A stretch of DNA of 64,000 nucleotides from NCEH01 sp002257205. GTDB lineage: Bacteria; Pseudomonadota; Alphaproteobacteria; Rhizobiales; Xanthobacteraceae. The notes under the pieces are model-generated. The model was not told where the DNA came from and did no database searches. It saw only the letters and a list, made by a program, of their open reading frames with translations. The stretch lies in assembly GCF_043195105.1 (NCBI RefSeq), contig NZ_JBAFWO010000001.1; one strand, given 5' to 3'. The position numbers and the translations under genes are program-made. Of the stretch, positions 1 through 8,227 are shown piece by piece. Position 1 is the first letter of the stretch. Each line of letters begins with the position of its first letter.

Positions 1-668
1 CGTTCCTGTTCAAGGACACCGATGCGGTTTCCCGCTTCACCCACGGCCCGGTGGGTCAGAAGCTGCTGGAGTCCATGCAGAGCAACGGCTTCGTCGGCGT
101 GACCTATCTCTATAACGGCCTGCGCGCGTGGTCGGCCAATCGCCCCTTGCTGGAACCGAAGGACCTCAAGGGTCTGAAGATCCGCGCCACCACCTCCGAC
201 GTTTCCATCGCCATGATCAGCGCCCTCGGTGCCACCGCGCAACCGCTGGCCTGGAGCGAGGTGTTCGGCGCCTTGCAGACCGGCGTCGTCGATGGCCAGG
301 AAAACACTTGGTCCAACATCTATACCGGAAAACTTTATGAAGTTCAGGACGGCATCACCGAGACAAATCACCAGTTCCTGACCTACATCCTTGTGACGTC
401 GAAAAAGTTCATGGACAAGCTTTCTCCGGATGTGCGCGCTCAGTTCCTGAAAATCTCCAACGAGGTCGCGGAGGAATACAATAAGAAAGCAACCGCGATC
501 AATGACCAGAGCAAGCAGCGCATCATCGATGCCGGCGTGAAGGTGCGTCATCTTTCGCCCGAGCAGCGCCAGCGGTGGGTCGATGTCGTCAAGCCGGTCT
601 GGAAGCAGTTCGAGAGCGGCATCGGGGCCGATGTGATCCAGGCGGCCGTGGCCTCCAACACCCCCTGA
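1..668 (+). CDS. dctP: TRAP transporter substrate-binding protein DctP, 5' truncated
   Basis: This is the periplasmic solute receptor of a TRAP (C4-dicarboxylate-type) uptake system. The reading frame is already open at base 3, so the start and signal peptide lie outside the window and about 221 residues remain. The family's core is visible in order: LKGLKIR, then the segment AQPLAWSEVFGALQTGVVDG, then QENTWSNIYTGKLYEVQ. The C-terminal helical region follows and ends normally. The membrane partners DctQ and DctM come next on the same strand, separated by a 215-base gap. The substrate cannot be read from the sequence. The neighbouring hydrolases and cupin suggest an organic acid, which is inference. 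Confidence 0.93.
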   Translation, partial: FLFKDTDAVSRFTHGPVGQKLLESMQSNGFVGVTYLYNGLRAWSANRPLLEPKDLKGLKIRATTSDVSIAMISALGATAQPLAWSEVFGALQTGVVDGQENTWSNIYTGKLYEVQDGITETNHQFLTYILVTSKKFMDKLSPDVRAQFLKISNEVAEEYNKKATAINDQSKQRIIDAGVKVRHLSPEQRQRWVDVVKPVWKQFESGIGADVIQAAVASNTP

Positions 669-883
669 ACCGAGGCGGTGCGCGCCGCCCCCGTGGCGGC
701 GCGCGGCGCGGCTGCCCACAGGCGCCCGGAGGCAGCCTGGCCGTGCCTGCCCACGCGTTGCGGGCCTGCCGCCTCGAACGCCGACATCGCTTGAAGAGTC
801 CCGCCTGCCGGTCATGGAGACTTGCCAGTCCCTGGGACTTGGCGGTGCGGGCGGCGCTATCTGTATTCCTAAGGATACGACAA

Positions 884-1555
884 ATGGGCAGGTTCGGTCA
901 GAGTGTCGATCGCGTGGAACGCATAATCATCGCGTTCCTGATGGGCGCCATGGTGCTCACCTCGTTCGCGCAAGTCGTCGCCCGCTATGTGTTCAACACC
1001 GGCTGGCTCGGGGCTCTTGAGTTCACCCGCATCCTGTTCGCCTGGCTCATCCTGTTCGGGATGTCCTATGGCGTGAAGATCGGGTCGCATCTTGGCGTGG
1101 ATACGTTCGTGCGGGCTTTTCCCAAGCCGATATTCCGGGCGTTCGCCATCTTCGGCGCGCTATGCGGCGTGCTTTATGCCGCCATCTTCTTCGCCGCCGA
1201 CTGGCTCCAGCTGTTCGGCCTTCCCACCAGCGGCGGGGCCTACAGCTATTGGCTGCGGACCTTCAACACCGGGATCGGCCTGCATGAATTGCGCTATCCC
1301 GAATGGGCGCAGCATGCCTTCGGCATGCAGGCCCGCGTCCACCGCTGGGTGGTCTATTTCATCCTGCCCCTTGGCCTTGCGCTGCTGGCGTACCGGTGCG
1401 CGCAGGCCGCGATCCAGATCTGGCGCGGTGAGCGCGAGATGATCACCATCTCCCACGAGAGCGGCGAGCTCATGGATGAGGAGACCTTCGCGGGCACCCA
1501 CGAACCTTCGGCGGCATCCGGGCGTGATGCGGCCGCGGCCAAGCGGGGGAAGTGA
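884..1555 (+). CDS. dctQ: TRAP transporter small permease DctQ
   Basis: Four-helix small membrane subunit that links the binding protein to DctM in a TRAP transporter. The frame is open far upstream, but the ATG at 884 follows a purine-rich stretch (AAGGA) and begins just before the first membrane helix (IIIAFLMGAMVLTSFAQVV). The family signature ARYVFNTG...EFTRILFAWLILFG is present near residues 35-65. The product has 223 residues, slightly longer than usual, with an insertion between helices 3 and 4 and a charged, Ala-rich C-terminal tail. The stop lies 3 bases before dctM, which indicates translational coupling. Confidence 0.9.
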   Translation: MGRFGQSVDRVERIIIAFLMGAMVLTSFAQVVARYVFNTGWLGALEFTRILFAWLILFGMSYGVKIGSHLGVDTFVRAFPKPIFRAFAIFGALCGVLYAAIFFAADWLQLFGLPTSGGAYSYWLRTFNTGIGLHELRYPEWAQHAFGMQARVHRWVVYFILPLGLALLAYRCAQAAIQIWRGEREMITISHESGELMDEETFAGTHEPSAASGRDAAAAKRGK

Positions 1556-1558
1556 GAC

Positions 1559-2962
1559 ATGGTCTCGTTTTTCCTCTGCGCTTCCTTGCTGGGACTGCTG
1601 TTCGCCGGCGTGCCGGTGGCCATCAGCCTCGGCCTCGCCAGTGTGCTGTCGATCGTGCTGTTCTCGTCGGACAGCATGTCCTCGGTGGCGCTGAAGCTGT
1701 TCACCGCCTCGCAGAGCTATACGCTGCTGGCGATTCCCTTCTTCATCCTGGCCTCTTCCTTCATGTCCACCGGGGGCGTCGCGCGCCGGATCGTGCACTT
1801 CGCGGTGGCCGCGGTGGGGCACATCCGGGGCGGCCTCGCCATCGCCTCGGTCATGTCGTGCATGCTGTTCGCGGCCCTGTCCGGCTCGTCGCCGGCGACC
1901 GTGGTCGCGATCGGCAGCATCGCCATCACCAGCATGCGCGAGGCGGGCTATACCAAGGAGTTCGCGGCGGGCATCATCGCCAATGCCGGGACCTTGGGCA
2001 TTCTCATCCCGCCCTCCATCGTCATGGTGGTCTATTGCGCGGCCACCGACGTGTCGGTCAGCCGCATGTTCCTTGCGGGCATCCTGCCGGGGATCGTGGC
2101 CGGTTTCCTGCTGATGGCGACCATCTATGTCTTCGCGCGCCTGCGGAACATGCCCAAGGCGCCGTTCAGCGGCCTTGCCGTGATCCGCGATGCGTTCCTC
2201 GATGCCTCCTGGGGCCTGTTCCTCGTGGTGGTGATCCTGGGCGGCATCTATGGCGGCGTGTTCACGCCCACGGAAGCCGCCGCGGTGGCCGCGGTCTATT
2301 CCTTCCTCGTGGCGAATTTCATCTATCGCGACATGGGTCCCCTGAAGGGCGAGCCGTGGCGCCGCCCCGGCGAGACGCTGGCGCACACGTTGCGGCGCAA
2401 TCTGTTCGTCATGATCGCGCGTTCCGTGCCCGCCCTGTTCCACCGCGACACCGAGCGTGTCCTAGTGGAGGCGGGGAAGGCGACGATCATGCTCATGTTC
2501 ATCATCGTCAATGCCATGCTCTTCGCCCATGTGCTGACGGCGGAGCGGGTGCCGCAGACCATCACGGAATGGATGATCGGCGCCGGGTTCAACTGGTTCA
2601 CCTTCCTCCTGGTGGTCAATCTGATCCTGCTGCTGGGCGGCCAGTTCATGGAGCCGTCGGGGCTTCTGCTGATCGTCGTGCCGGTGGTCTTTCCCATCGC
2701 CATGGCGCTCGGCGTCGATCCCGTCCACTTCGGCATCATGATCGTGGTGAACATGGAGATCGGGCTGATTTCCCCGCCCATCGGCATCAATCTGTTCGTG
2801 ACGGCGGCGGTGGCGCGCATGAGCGTGGTGGATGTGGTGAGGGCGGCGATGCCGTTCATCATCGTCCTGTTCGTGGTCCTGATCATCGTCACCTATGTGC
2901 CGGTGCTGTCCACCATCCTGCCCTACACGCTGATGGGACCGGAGCCGCTCGGCTTCAAATGA
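1559..2962 (+). CDS. dctM: TRAP transporter large permease DctM
   Basis: The 467-residue polytopic transport subunit of the TRAP system, driven by an ion gradient. It shows the DctM hallmarks: the early FAGVPVAISLGLAS segment, the ALSGSSPATVVAIGS loop near residue 105, and the GVFTPTEAAAVAAVYSF motif near residue 240. The C-terminal half carries a matching EPSGLLLIVVPVVFPIA segment and a conserved SPPIGINLFV motif. It follows dctQ after 3 bases. About 100 residues downstream of the central TEAAAV motif there is an extra hydrophilic stretch (GEPWRRPGETLAHTLRR) not common in short DctM proteins. Confidence 0.95.
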   Translation: MVSFFLCASLLGLLFAGVPVAISLGLASVLSIVLFSSDSMSSVALKLFTASQSYTLLAIPFFILASSFMSTGGVARRIVHFAVAAVGHIRGGLAIASVMSCMLFAALSGSSPATVVAIGSIAITSMREAGYTKEFAAGIIANAGTLGILIPPSIVMVVYCAATDVSVSRMFLAGILPGIVAGFLLMATIYVFARLRNMPKAPFSGLAVIRDAFLDASWGLFLVVVILGGIYGGVFTPTEAAAVAAVYSFLVANFIYRDMGPLKGEPWRRPGETLAHTLRRNLFVMIARSVPALFHRDTERVLVEAGKATIMLMFIIVNAMLFAHVLTAERVPQTITEWMIGAGFNWFTFLLVVNLILLLGGQFMEPSGLLLIVVPVVFPIAMALGVDPVHFGIMIVVNMEIGLISPPIGINLFVTAAVARMSVVDVVRAAMPFIIVLFVVLIIVTYVPVLSTILPYTLMGPEPLGFK

Positions 2963-3057
2963 GTGGCGGCCTGCGCGCCGCTCAACGTCTTTCCCCGCTG
3001 CGGCGGGGCGCCCGGGCCGGGTGGAAGCGGCCTTGACAACAAAGGGAGTTCACTTCG

Positions 3058-3459
3058 ATGGAGATCAAACGTGGCGGGTCCACACCCTCTCGCAAGGCGC
3101 CGGCGAAATCCTTCACCGGCACGGTGTGGCAGGACCCGATCATCGAGGCGCCGGAACCGGCCCTGCTGAAGTCCAACGTGGTGATGTTCGAGCCCGGCGC
3201 CCGCACCGCCTGGCATACCCATCCCATGGGCCAGACGCTCTATGTCACCGCCGGCATCGGCCTCTGCCAGTCGTGGGGCGGTCCGATCCAGGAGTTCCGC
3301 GCCGGCGACGTGATCTGGATCGCGCCGGGCGAGAAGCATTGGCACGGCGCAACGCCCACCAACATGATGACCCACATCTCCATGCAGGAAGGCCACAATG
3401 GCGTGGTGGTGGAATGGCTCGAGCACGTGAGCGACGAACAATATAACGGCGCGGCCTGA
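3058..3459 (+). CDS. cupin-domain protein
   Basis: A 133-residue single-domain cupin. The metal-binding cupin motif 1 is seen as ARTAWHTHPMGQTLYVTAGIG (H, H and the downstream G of the barrel), and motif 2 as GDVIWIAPGEKHWHGA. Such proteins act as small metal-dependent dioxygenases, isomerases or ligand sensors; nothing here fixes the reaction. The ATG at 3058 has a GGGAG Shine-Dalgarno about 10 bases upstream. It lies downstream of the TRAP genes on the same strand and next to an SCP2-like protein and a hydrolase, so a role in handling the transported acid is plausible. Confidence 0.85.
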   Translation: MEIKRGGSTPSRKAPAKSFTGTVWQDPIIEAPEPALLKSNVVMFEPGARTAWHTHPMGQTLYVTAGIGLCQSWGGPIQEFRAGDVIWIAPGEKHWHGATPTNMMTHISMQEGHNGVVVEWLEHVSDEQYNGAA

Positions 3460-3542
3460 TCGGGCGGCCGGGCTGCGGCGGTGTCCCCGTCGCAAGCCCG
3501 GCCGCGTCCCACATGTGCCCGCCATGAGTGAGGAGGAAAGCG

Positions 3543-3941
3543 GTGGCTCGATTTCCCGACGCCGACTGGATGGCCGCCTTCGCTGGAAGGGTGGCCCAGG
3601 ATCGCGAATTGTCCGTCATCGGCGGCAAGTTCGACGTGGACATGGGGATGACCTTCGGCGCCTTGCGCTATGTGCTGAAAATCCGGCGCGGGCGGGTGGA
3701 CGAGATCATCGCTTCGCCGCGCTTCGACGTGCGCACCCAGTTCGAGATGCGCGCGCCGCTGGAGCTGTGGGAGCGCTTCCTGAGCGAGACCCCGCCACCG
3801 CTCTATCACGACATTTTCGCCATGATCATGCGGGTGCCCGAGTTCCGGCTGGAGGGCGACACGCTCGTCGCCATGCAGAACGCGCGGGCGCTGCACCGGA
3901 TGATGAACGTCATGCGCAGCGTGGGCTACGGCAATGCCTGA
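3543..3941 (+). CDS. SCP2 sterol-binding-like small protein
   Basis: A 132-residue protein resembling the SCP2/sterol-carrier fold: an N-terminal amphipathic region, then a central FDVDMGMTFGALRYVLKIRRGRVDE strand pair and a C-terminal helical part. I chose the GTG at 3543 because AGGAGG at 3531-3536 sits 6 bases before it; the GTG at 3528 overlaps that ribosome site. Its stop overlaps the start of the next gene (hydrolase at 3934) by 8 bases, so the two are translationally coupled. Such proteins may carry an acyl or hydrophobic ligand, but this assignment is structural guesswork from weak similarity. Confidence 0.65.
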   Translation: MARFPDADWMAAFAGRVAQDRELSVIGGKFDVDMGMTFGALRYVLKIRRGRVDEIIASPRFDVRTQFEMRAPLELWERFLSETPPPLYHDIFAMIMRVPEFRLEGDTLVAMQNARALHRMMNVMRSVGYGNA

Positions 3942-4776
3942 TTTCGAACCCATCCTCGGACGCTATTTGAAGGTCGCCATCAAGGGGCGCGCGCACCGGA
4001 TCTTCGTGGAGGAGGCCGGCGCGGGCATTCCGCTCATCTGCCTGCACACCGCCGGCGCCGACAGCCGGCAGTTCCGCCACCTGCTGAATGACACGGAGGT
4101 CACCGACTGCTTCCGCGTCATCTGCTTCGACCTGCCCTGGCACGGCCGGTCCGATCCGCCGGCCGAATGGTGGCTGGACCCCTACGAGCTGACCACCGAG
4201 GATTATCTCGCCGCCATCGAGGCGGTATGGATGGCGCTCGGCGTCGAGCGGCCGGTCTTCATGGGCTGCTCCATGGGCGGGGCCATCGTGTTGCGGGTGG
4301 CGAGCGATTTCCAAGGGCGGATTCGCGGCGTGATCGGCCTCGAAAGCGCGGCCCATGCGCCGGGGCGCTACAATGACTTCCTGCTGCATCCGGCGGTTCA
4401 CGGCGGCGAGCTTGTGGCCACCTATACGTTCGGCCTCAACGCGCCACAGAGCCCGGAAGAGGGAAAGCGCGACAATTGGTGGTATTATTCGCAGTCCGGT
4501 CCCGGCGTCTATCGGGGCGACGTGATGTTCTACAGCATGGACTTCGATGCCCGTACGCACATCAAGACCATCGACACGAACATCTGCAAGGTCAGCCTGC
4601 TGACGGGCAGCTATGATTATTCCTGCACGCCGGCCATGACGGCGGAGGTGGCCGCCGCCATCCCCGGCTGCCGCCATGCCGAGATGCCGGGCATCGGGCA
4701 TTTCCCCATGATCGAGAATTATCCGCTGTTCCGCACGTTTCTTCTGCCGGAACTGGATTTCATGGCCAACGACTGA
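3934..4776 (+). CDS. alpha/beta hydrolase
   Basis: A 280-residue alpha/beta-hydrolase-fold enzyme. The oxyanion-hole region is LICLHTAGADSRQFRHLL, the nucleophile elbow is FMGCSMGGAIV (Ser near residue 113), and the C-terminal catalytic His is in GIGHFPMIENYP. The acid is probably the Asp in the LLTGSYDYSC loop. It overlaps the preceding SCP2-like gene by 8 bases. Family members cleave C-C or ester bonds in organic acid or lactone degradation. Together with the lactonase-like gene that follows, this suggests hydrolysis of the imported substrate. Confidence 0.87.
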   Translation: MPDFEPILGRYLKVAIKGRAHRIFVEEAGAGIPLICLHTAGADSRQFRHLLNDTEVTDCFRVICFDLPWHGRSDPPAEWWLDPYELTTEDYLAAIEAVWMALGVERPVFMGCSMGGAIVLRVASDFQGRIRGVIGLESAAHAPGRYNDFLLHPAVHGGELVATYTFGLNAPQSPEEGKRDNWWYYSQSGPGVYRGDVMFYSMDFDARTHIKTIDTNICKVSLLTGSYDYSCTPAMTAEVAAAIPGCRHAEMPGIGHFPMIENYPLFRTFLLPELDFMAND

Positions 4777-4906
4777 CCCTGCCGGCCGCGATCCGCAAGA
4801 TTTCGCGGCAGGCAGGACGCAATACTCACGAGACAAATGCTCACGGAAAAAGAGCAGGAAACAAGGGCACGCCGCGCACGGCGATGCCCATGATGGGAGG
4901 AGCCGA

Positions 4907-5707
4907 ATGGCGCTCGAACCTTACGAAGTCTATGCGGTGCATTACGCGCATAATCCCGCGGCCACCTCGGCGCATAATTTCGTCGGCGGCGATGCCCATG
5001 ACGTGCCCATGCCGCTCGATTATTTCGTGTGGGCGATCAAGGGCAACGGCCGCACCTTCATCCTCGATACCGGCTTCGACGAGGCCATGGCGCAAAAGCG
5101 CAAGCGCCAGTTCCTGCGCTCGCCCGGCGCGGGGCTCAAATGCATCGGCATCGACCCGGACATGGTCGAGGACGTGATCATCTCGCACATGCATTATGAC
5201 CACAGCGGCAATTACGATCTCTTCCCCCGCGCCAGATATCATCTCCAGGATATCGAGATGGGCTATTGCACCGGCCGCTGCATGTGCCACGCGGCGATGA
5301 AGATGCCGTTCGAGGAGGAAGACGTGGTGGCCATGGTCCGCAAGGTCTATGCCGGCCGCGTGCAGTTCCACGACGGCACGGCGGAACTCGCGCCCGGCAT
5401 CAGCGTCCACCACGTGGGCGGCCACAGCAAGGGGCTCCAGGTGGTGCGGGTGTGGACGCGGCGCGGCTGGCTGGTGCTGGCCTCGGACGCGAGCCATTTC
5501 TACGCCAATATGGAGCAGGGCCGGGCCTTCCCGATCCTCCACAGCCTCGCCGATACGCTGGAGGGCTATGACCGGCTGCGGGCATTGGCCAGCGACCGCT
5601 CGGCCATCATCCCCGGCCACGATCCGATCCTGTTCGACCGCTATCCCGCGCCCGCTCCGGGCCTGGAGGGCGTGGTCCTGCGGCTCGATGCGGATCCCAA
5701 GGGGTAA
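4907..5707 (+). CDS. metallo-beta-lactamase-fold hydrolase, AHL-lactonase-like
   Basis: A 266-residue metallo-beta-lactamase-fold protein with the binuclear zinc motif HMHYDH near residue 90, a later His in VHHVGGHSKG, an Asp in VLASDASHFYAN, and the terminal His in IIPGHDP. The arrangement matches the family annotated as N-acyl homoserine lactone hydrolases (AttM/AhlB type). Many of its members open other lactones, and the setting beside a TRAP system and an alpha/beta hydrolase favours a catabolic lactonase over quorum quenching. A 17-bp direct repeat duplicates the end of the gene, including its stop codon. Confidence 0.85.
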   Translation: MALEPYEVYAVHYAHNPAATSAHNFVGGDAHDVPMPLDYFVWAIKGNGRTFILDTGFDEAMAQKRKRQFLRSPGAGLKCIGIDPDMVEDVIISHMHYDHSGNYDLFPRARYHLQDIEMGYCTGRCMCHAAMKMPFEEEDVVAMVRKVYAGRVQFHDGTAELAPGISVHHVGGHSKGLQVVRVWTRRGWLVLASDASHFYANMEQGRAFPILHSLADTLEGYDRLRALASDRSAIIPGHDPILFDRYPAPAPGLEGVVLRLDADPKG

Positions 5708-5730
5708 GCGGGACCAAGGGGTAAGCGGGA
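5697..5730. repeat. 17-bp perfect tandem direct repeat
   Basis: CCAAGGGGTAAGCGGGA occurs at 5697-5713 and again immediately at 5714-5730. The first copy contains the stop codon of the lactonase-like gene and the second duplicates it. It looks like a simple slippage duplication. Confidence 0.9.
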
Positions 5731-5780
5731 TAAAACACCGGGTCTGAGGCGGGCACCCGCGTCAGGCCCGGCGTGCGCGC

Positions 5781-5799
5781 CCCCGGCCGGCCGCCGGGG
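5781..5799. terminator. hairpin between convergent genes
   Basis: CCCCGGC at 5781-5787 pairs with GCCGGGG at 5793-5799. It lies just past the stop of the minus-strand livF and in the gap between two convergent transcription units. There is no T-tract, so it is at best a weak or Rho-assisted end. Confidence 0.3.
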
Positions 5800-5800
5800 A

Positions 5801-6526
5801 TCACAGGCCGAGATAGGCCTCGCGCACCTTGGGGTTTTCCATCAGGGCCGCGGCGCTGTCGGCGAGCACGATCCGCCCGGATTCCAGCACATAGCCGCGC
5901 GAGGCCACCGACAGGGCGAGCGAGGTGTTCTGCTCCACCAGCAGGATCGAGGTGCCCTGCTGGTGGATCTTCACCAGCGCGTCGTGCACCTCGTCCACCA
6001 CGATGGGCGCGAGGCCGTGGCTCGGCTCGTCGAGGATCAGGAGCCGCATGCCGAGCATCATGGCGCGGCCCAGCACGACCATTTGCTGCTCGCCGCCGGA
6101 GAGGGTGCCGGCGCGCTGGTTGCGGCGCTCGCGCAGGCGCGGGAACAGCGAGAAACTCTCCTCCAGCCGCTGCTTGTGGGCCGGGTCGTGGCGCACGCAA
6201 TAGGCGCCGAGCAACAGGTTTTCCTCCACCGTCATGTCGGGAAAGACATGCCGGCCCTCGGGCACATGGGCGATGCCGAGCTTGGGCACATCATAAGGCG
6301 CGGTCGCCATCAGGTCGTGCCCGTCGAAGGTGATGCGCCCGCGCGCGTTGCGCACCAGGCGCGAGATGGTGCGCAGAAGCGTGCTCTTGCCGGCCGTATT
6401 GGCGCCGATGACGCAGATGAACTCGCCTTCGCTCATCTCCATGGAAATGTCGTGCAGCACGTCATTGCCGTCATAGCCGGCATGAAGGTGCTCGATCCGC
6501 AGCAACGGGGCTCCGGTCATGTTCAT
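5801..6526 (-). CDS. livF: branched-chain-type ABC transporter ATP-binding protein LivF
   Basis: Second ATPase of a HAAT-type importer, 241 residues. Motifs in order are Walker A as GANTAGKSTL (an unusual Asn-Thr-Ala form of GxxGxGKS), Q-loop, signature LSGGEQQMVVLGRAM, Walker B LLILDEPSHGLAP and a switch His in VEQNTSLAL (Asn/Thr region where many have His). The ATG at 6526 follows GAGAAGGGG; the longer open frame upstream is a shadow of livG. The gene is last in the minus-strand operon. The altered P-loop residue (A in place of the usual G after T) deserves checking. Confidence 0.92.
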   Translation of the reverse strand: MNMTGAPLLRIEHLHAGYDGNDVLHDISMEMSEGEFICVIGANTAGKSTLLRTISRLVRNARGRITFDGHDLMATAPYDVPKLGIAHVPEGRHVFPDMTVEENLLLGAYCVRHDPAHKQRLEESFSLFPRLRERRNQRAGTLSGGEQQMVVLGRAMMLGMRLLILDEPSHGLAPIVVDEVHDALVKIHQQGTSILLVEQNTSLALSVASRGYVLESGRIVLADSAAALMENPKVREAYLGL

Positions 6527-6536
6527 GTGCCCCTTC

Positions 6537-7259
6537 TCACGCGTATTCGCGGCCGAGATAGGCGCGCACCACCTCGGGGTTTTTCGCGATGTCCTGCGGC
6601 GCGCCGTCGGCGATCTTGCGGCCGAAATTGAGCACCACGATGCGCTCGCACAGGGACATGATGGCATGCATGTGGTGCTCGACCACGATGACGGTGAGCC
6701 CGTCGTCCCTCAGCGAGCGGATCAGGGCCATGATCTCCTCCATTTCCACATGGTTGAGCGCGGCCATCACCTCGTCGAGCAGCAGCACCTTGGGCCGGGT
6801 GGCGAGGCTGCGCGCCACCTCCACCCGCGCGCGCTCGGGAAAGGAGAGGTCGCTCGCCGTCTTGCCGGCGATGTGCGCGAGGCCCACCCGGTCGAGGCAG
6901 GCCATGGCGGTCGTGCGGGCCTGCGCGACGCTGTCGCGCAGCAGGGCGCCGATGAGCACATTGTCGAGCACCGTGGCCTCCATGAACAGGGCCACGTTCT
7001 GGAACGTCTTGGTGAGGCCGCGCGCCGCCACCTTGTGGGGCTTGAGCCCGGTGATGTCCGCGCCGGCGAAGCGCACCGCGCCGCTGGTGGGCTTGTGCAG
7101 GCCCACCAGGGTGCTGAACAAGGTGGATTTGCCGGCGCCATTGGGCCCGATCAGGCCGATGATGTCCCCCGCGTCCACCTCGAACGATACATTGTCGAGG
7201 GCGAGCAGGCCGCCGAATCTCTTGGTGATGCCGTCCACCTGGAGGATTGGAGCGCTCAT
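6537..7259 (-). CDS. livG: branched-chain-type ABC transporter ATP-binding protein LivG
   Basis: First ATPase of the importer, 240 residues. Walker A is GPNGAGKSTL near residue 38 and Walker B is VLLLDEVMAALN. The signature region reads LSFPERARVEVARSL, where the usual LSYGxQR is altered to FPERAR, as seen in a divergent LivG subgroup. The switch His is in VVEHHMHAIM. The start at 7259 overlaps the end of livM by 4 bases (ATGA), so the pair is coupled. The substrate is not deducible, since LivG-type ATPases serve amino acids, amides, urea and aromatic acids. Confidence 0.92.
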   Translation of the reverse strand: MSAPILQVDGITKRFGGLLALDNVSFEVDAGDIIGLIGPNGAGKSTLFSTLVGLHKPTSGAVRFAGADITGLKPHKVAARGLTKTFQNVALFMEATVLDNVLIGALLRDSVAQARTTAMACLDRVGLAHIAGKTASDLSFPERARVEVARSLATRPKVLLLDEVMAALNHVEMEEIMALIRSLRDDGLTVIVVEHHMHAIMSLCERIVVLNFGRKIADGAPQDIAKNPEVVRAYLGREYA

Positions 7260-8227
7260 CCCTTCCTCCCCTTGCGCAGGCGCGCGATGCCGTTGGAGAC
7301 CAGGACCAGCAGGCCGCGCGGCTCGATCAGGATGATGCCGATCAGCATCAGGCCGAACACCAGCTGGGAGAGGCCCGCCGCTCGCGAGGAGAGAGCGGCA
7401 TTGGCGAATTCCTCCAGCGGCACGATGACGAAGGCGCCGATGAGGGGACCAGCCAGCGTGCCCGCGCCCCCGAGGATGGCGATGATGGCGGCGCGCACGG
7501 AGATGGCGACGATGCCGAACACCGCCTCGGGATCGAAGAAATAGGTGAATTGGGCATAAAGCGTGCCCAGCAGGGCGGTGAGCGCGGCCGAGATTACGGC
7601 GGCGGTGATCTTCACCCGCGTGGTATCCACGCCCACCACCTCGGCGGCATCGGGATTTTCCTTCACCGCCCGCAGGCGATAACCCAGCGCGCTCTTCTGG
7701 ATCACCAGGAAGATGACGCAGATGAGCACCAGCGCGCCGAGGATGATGTAGTAATAGGGCGTCGTGCCCTTGAATTGCAGCAGCGCGAGACTGTCCGCCG
7801 CATAGGGCACCGACAGGCCCGCCGGGCCGCCGGTCACCGAGGTCCAGGAGCTGGCGATGACGCGCAGCACCTCGCTGAAGGCGAGGGTGGCGAGTGCGAA
7901 ATAATGCCCCCGCAGCTTCATGGTGGGAAAGCTCAGCAGGAACGCCGCCAGCGCCGCGAGTGCGGCCCCCGCCAGCATGCCGATCCAGGGCGACAGGTTG
8001 AAATGGATCAGCAGGATGGTGGAGGTGTAGGCGCCGATGCCGAAGAATGCCGCGTGTCCGAGCGAAATCTGGTTCGCAAGGCCGCCGACGATGTTCCACG
8101 CCTGGCCGAGGGCGGCGAACAGCAGCGTGAGCGTCAGGACCCGGATCGGATAACCCGCCGGATCGAGGAAGGACGGCACGACGACCGCTGCGATCAGCGC
8201 CGCCGCGCCCCAGATCCAGGATTTCAT
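7256..8227 (-). CDS. livM: branched-chain-type ABC transporter permease LivM
   Basis: Inner-membrane permease of 323 residues. The LivM signature GGLANQISLGHAAFFGIGAY lies near residue 50, and GPLIGAFVIVPLEEF near the C-terminal third. I started it at the ATG at 8227, giving MKSWIWGAAAL. The frame is open far upstream, but that part is an antisense shadow of livH. It overlaps livH by 4 bases and livG by 4 bases, typical of one tightly coupled operon. Confidence 0.93.
   Translation of the reverse strand: MKSWIWGAAALIAAVVVPSFLDPAGYPIRVLTLTLLFAALGQAWNIVGGLANQISLGHAAFFGIGAYTSTILLIHFNLSPWIGMLAGAALAALAAFLLSFPTMKLRGHYFALATLAFSEVLRVIASSWTSVTGGPAGLSVPYAADSLALLQFKGTTPYYYIILGALVLICVIFLVIQKSALGYRLRAVKENPDAAEVVGVDTTRVKITAAVISAALTALLGTLYAQFTYFFDPEAVFGIVAISVRAAIIAILGGAGTLAGPLIGAFVIVPLEEFANAALSSRAAGLSQLVFGLMLIGIILIEPRGLLVLVSNGIARLRKGRKG

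Noticed and set aside
575..883. Long N-terminal extension of DctQ (open frame from 575)
   Set aside because: The extension overlaps the end of dctP, is Arg/Gly-rich without domain character, and the ATG at 884 matches the family's normal start.
1160..2443. 427-codon open frame on the minus strand opposite dctQ/dctM
   Set aside because: It is an antisense shadow in GC-rich DNA: His/Arg/Asp-rich low-complexity product and fully overlapped by two well-supported genes.
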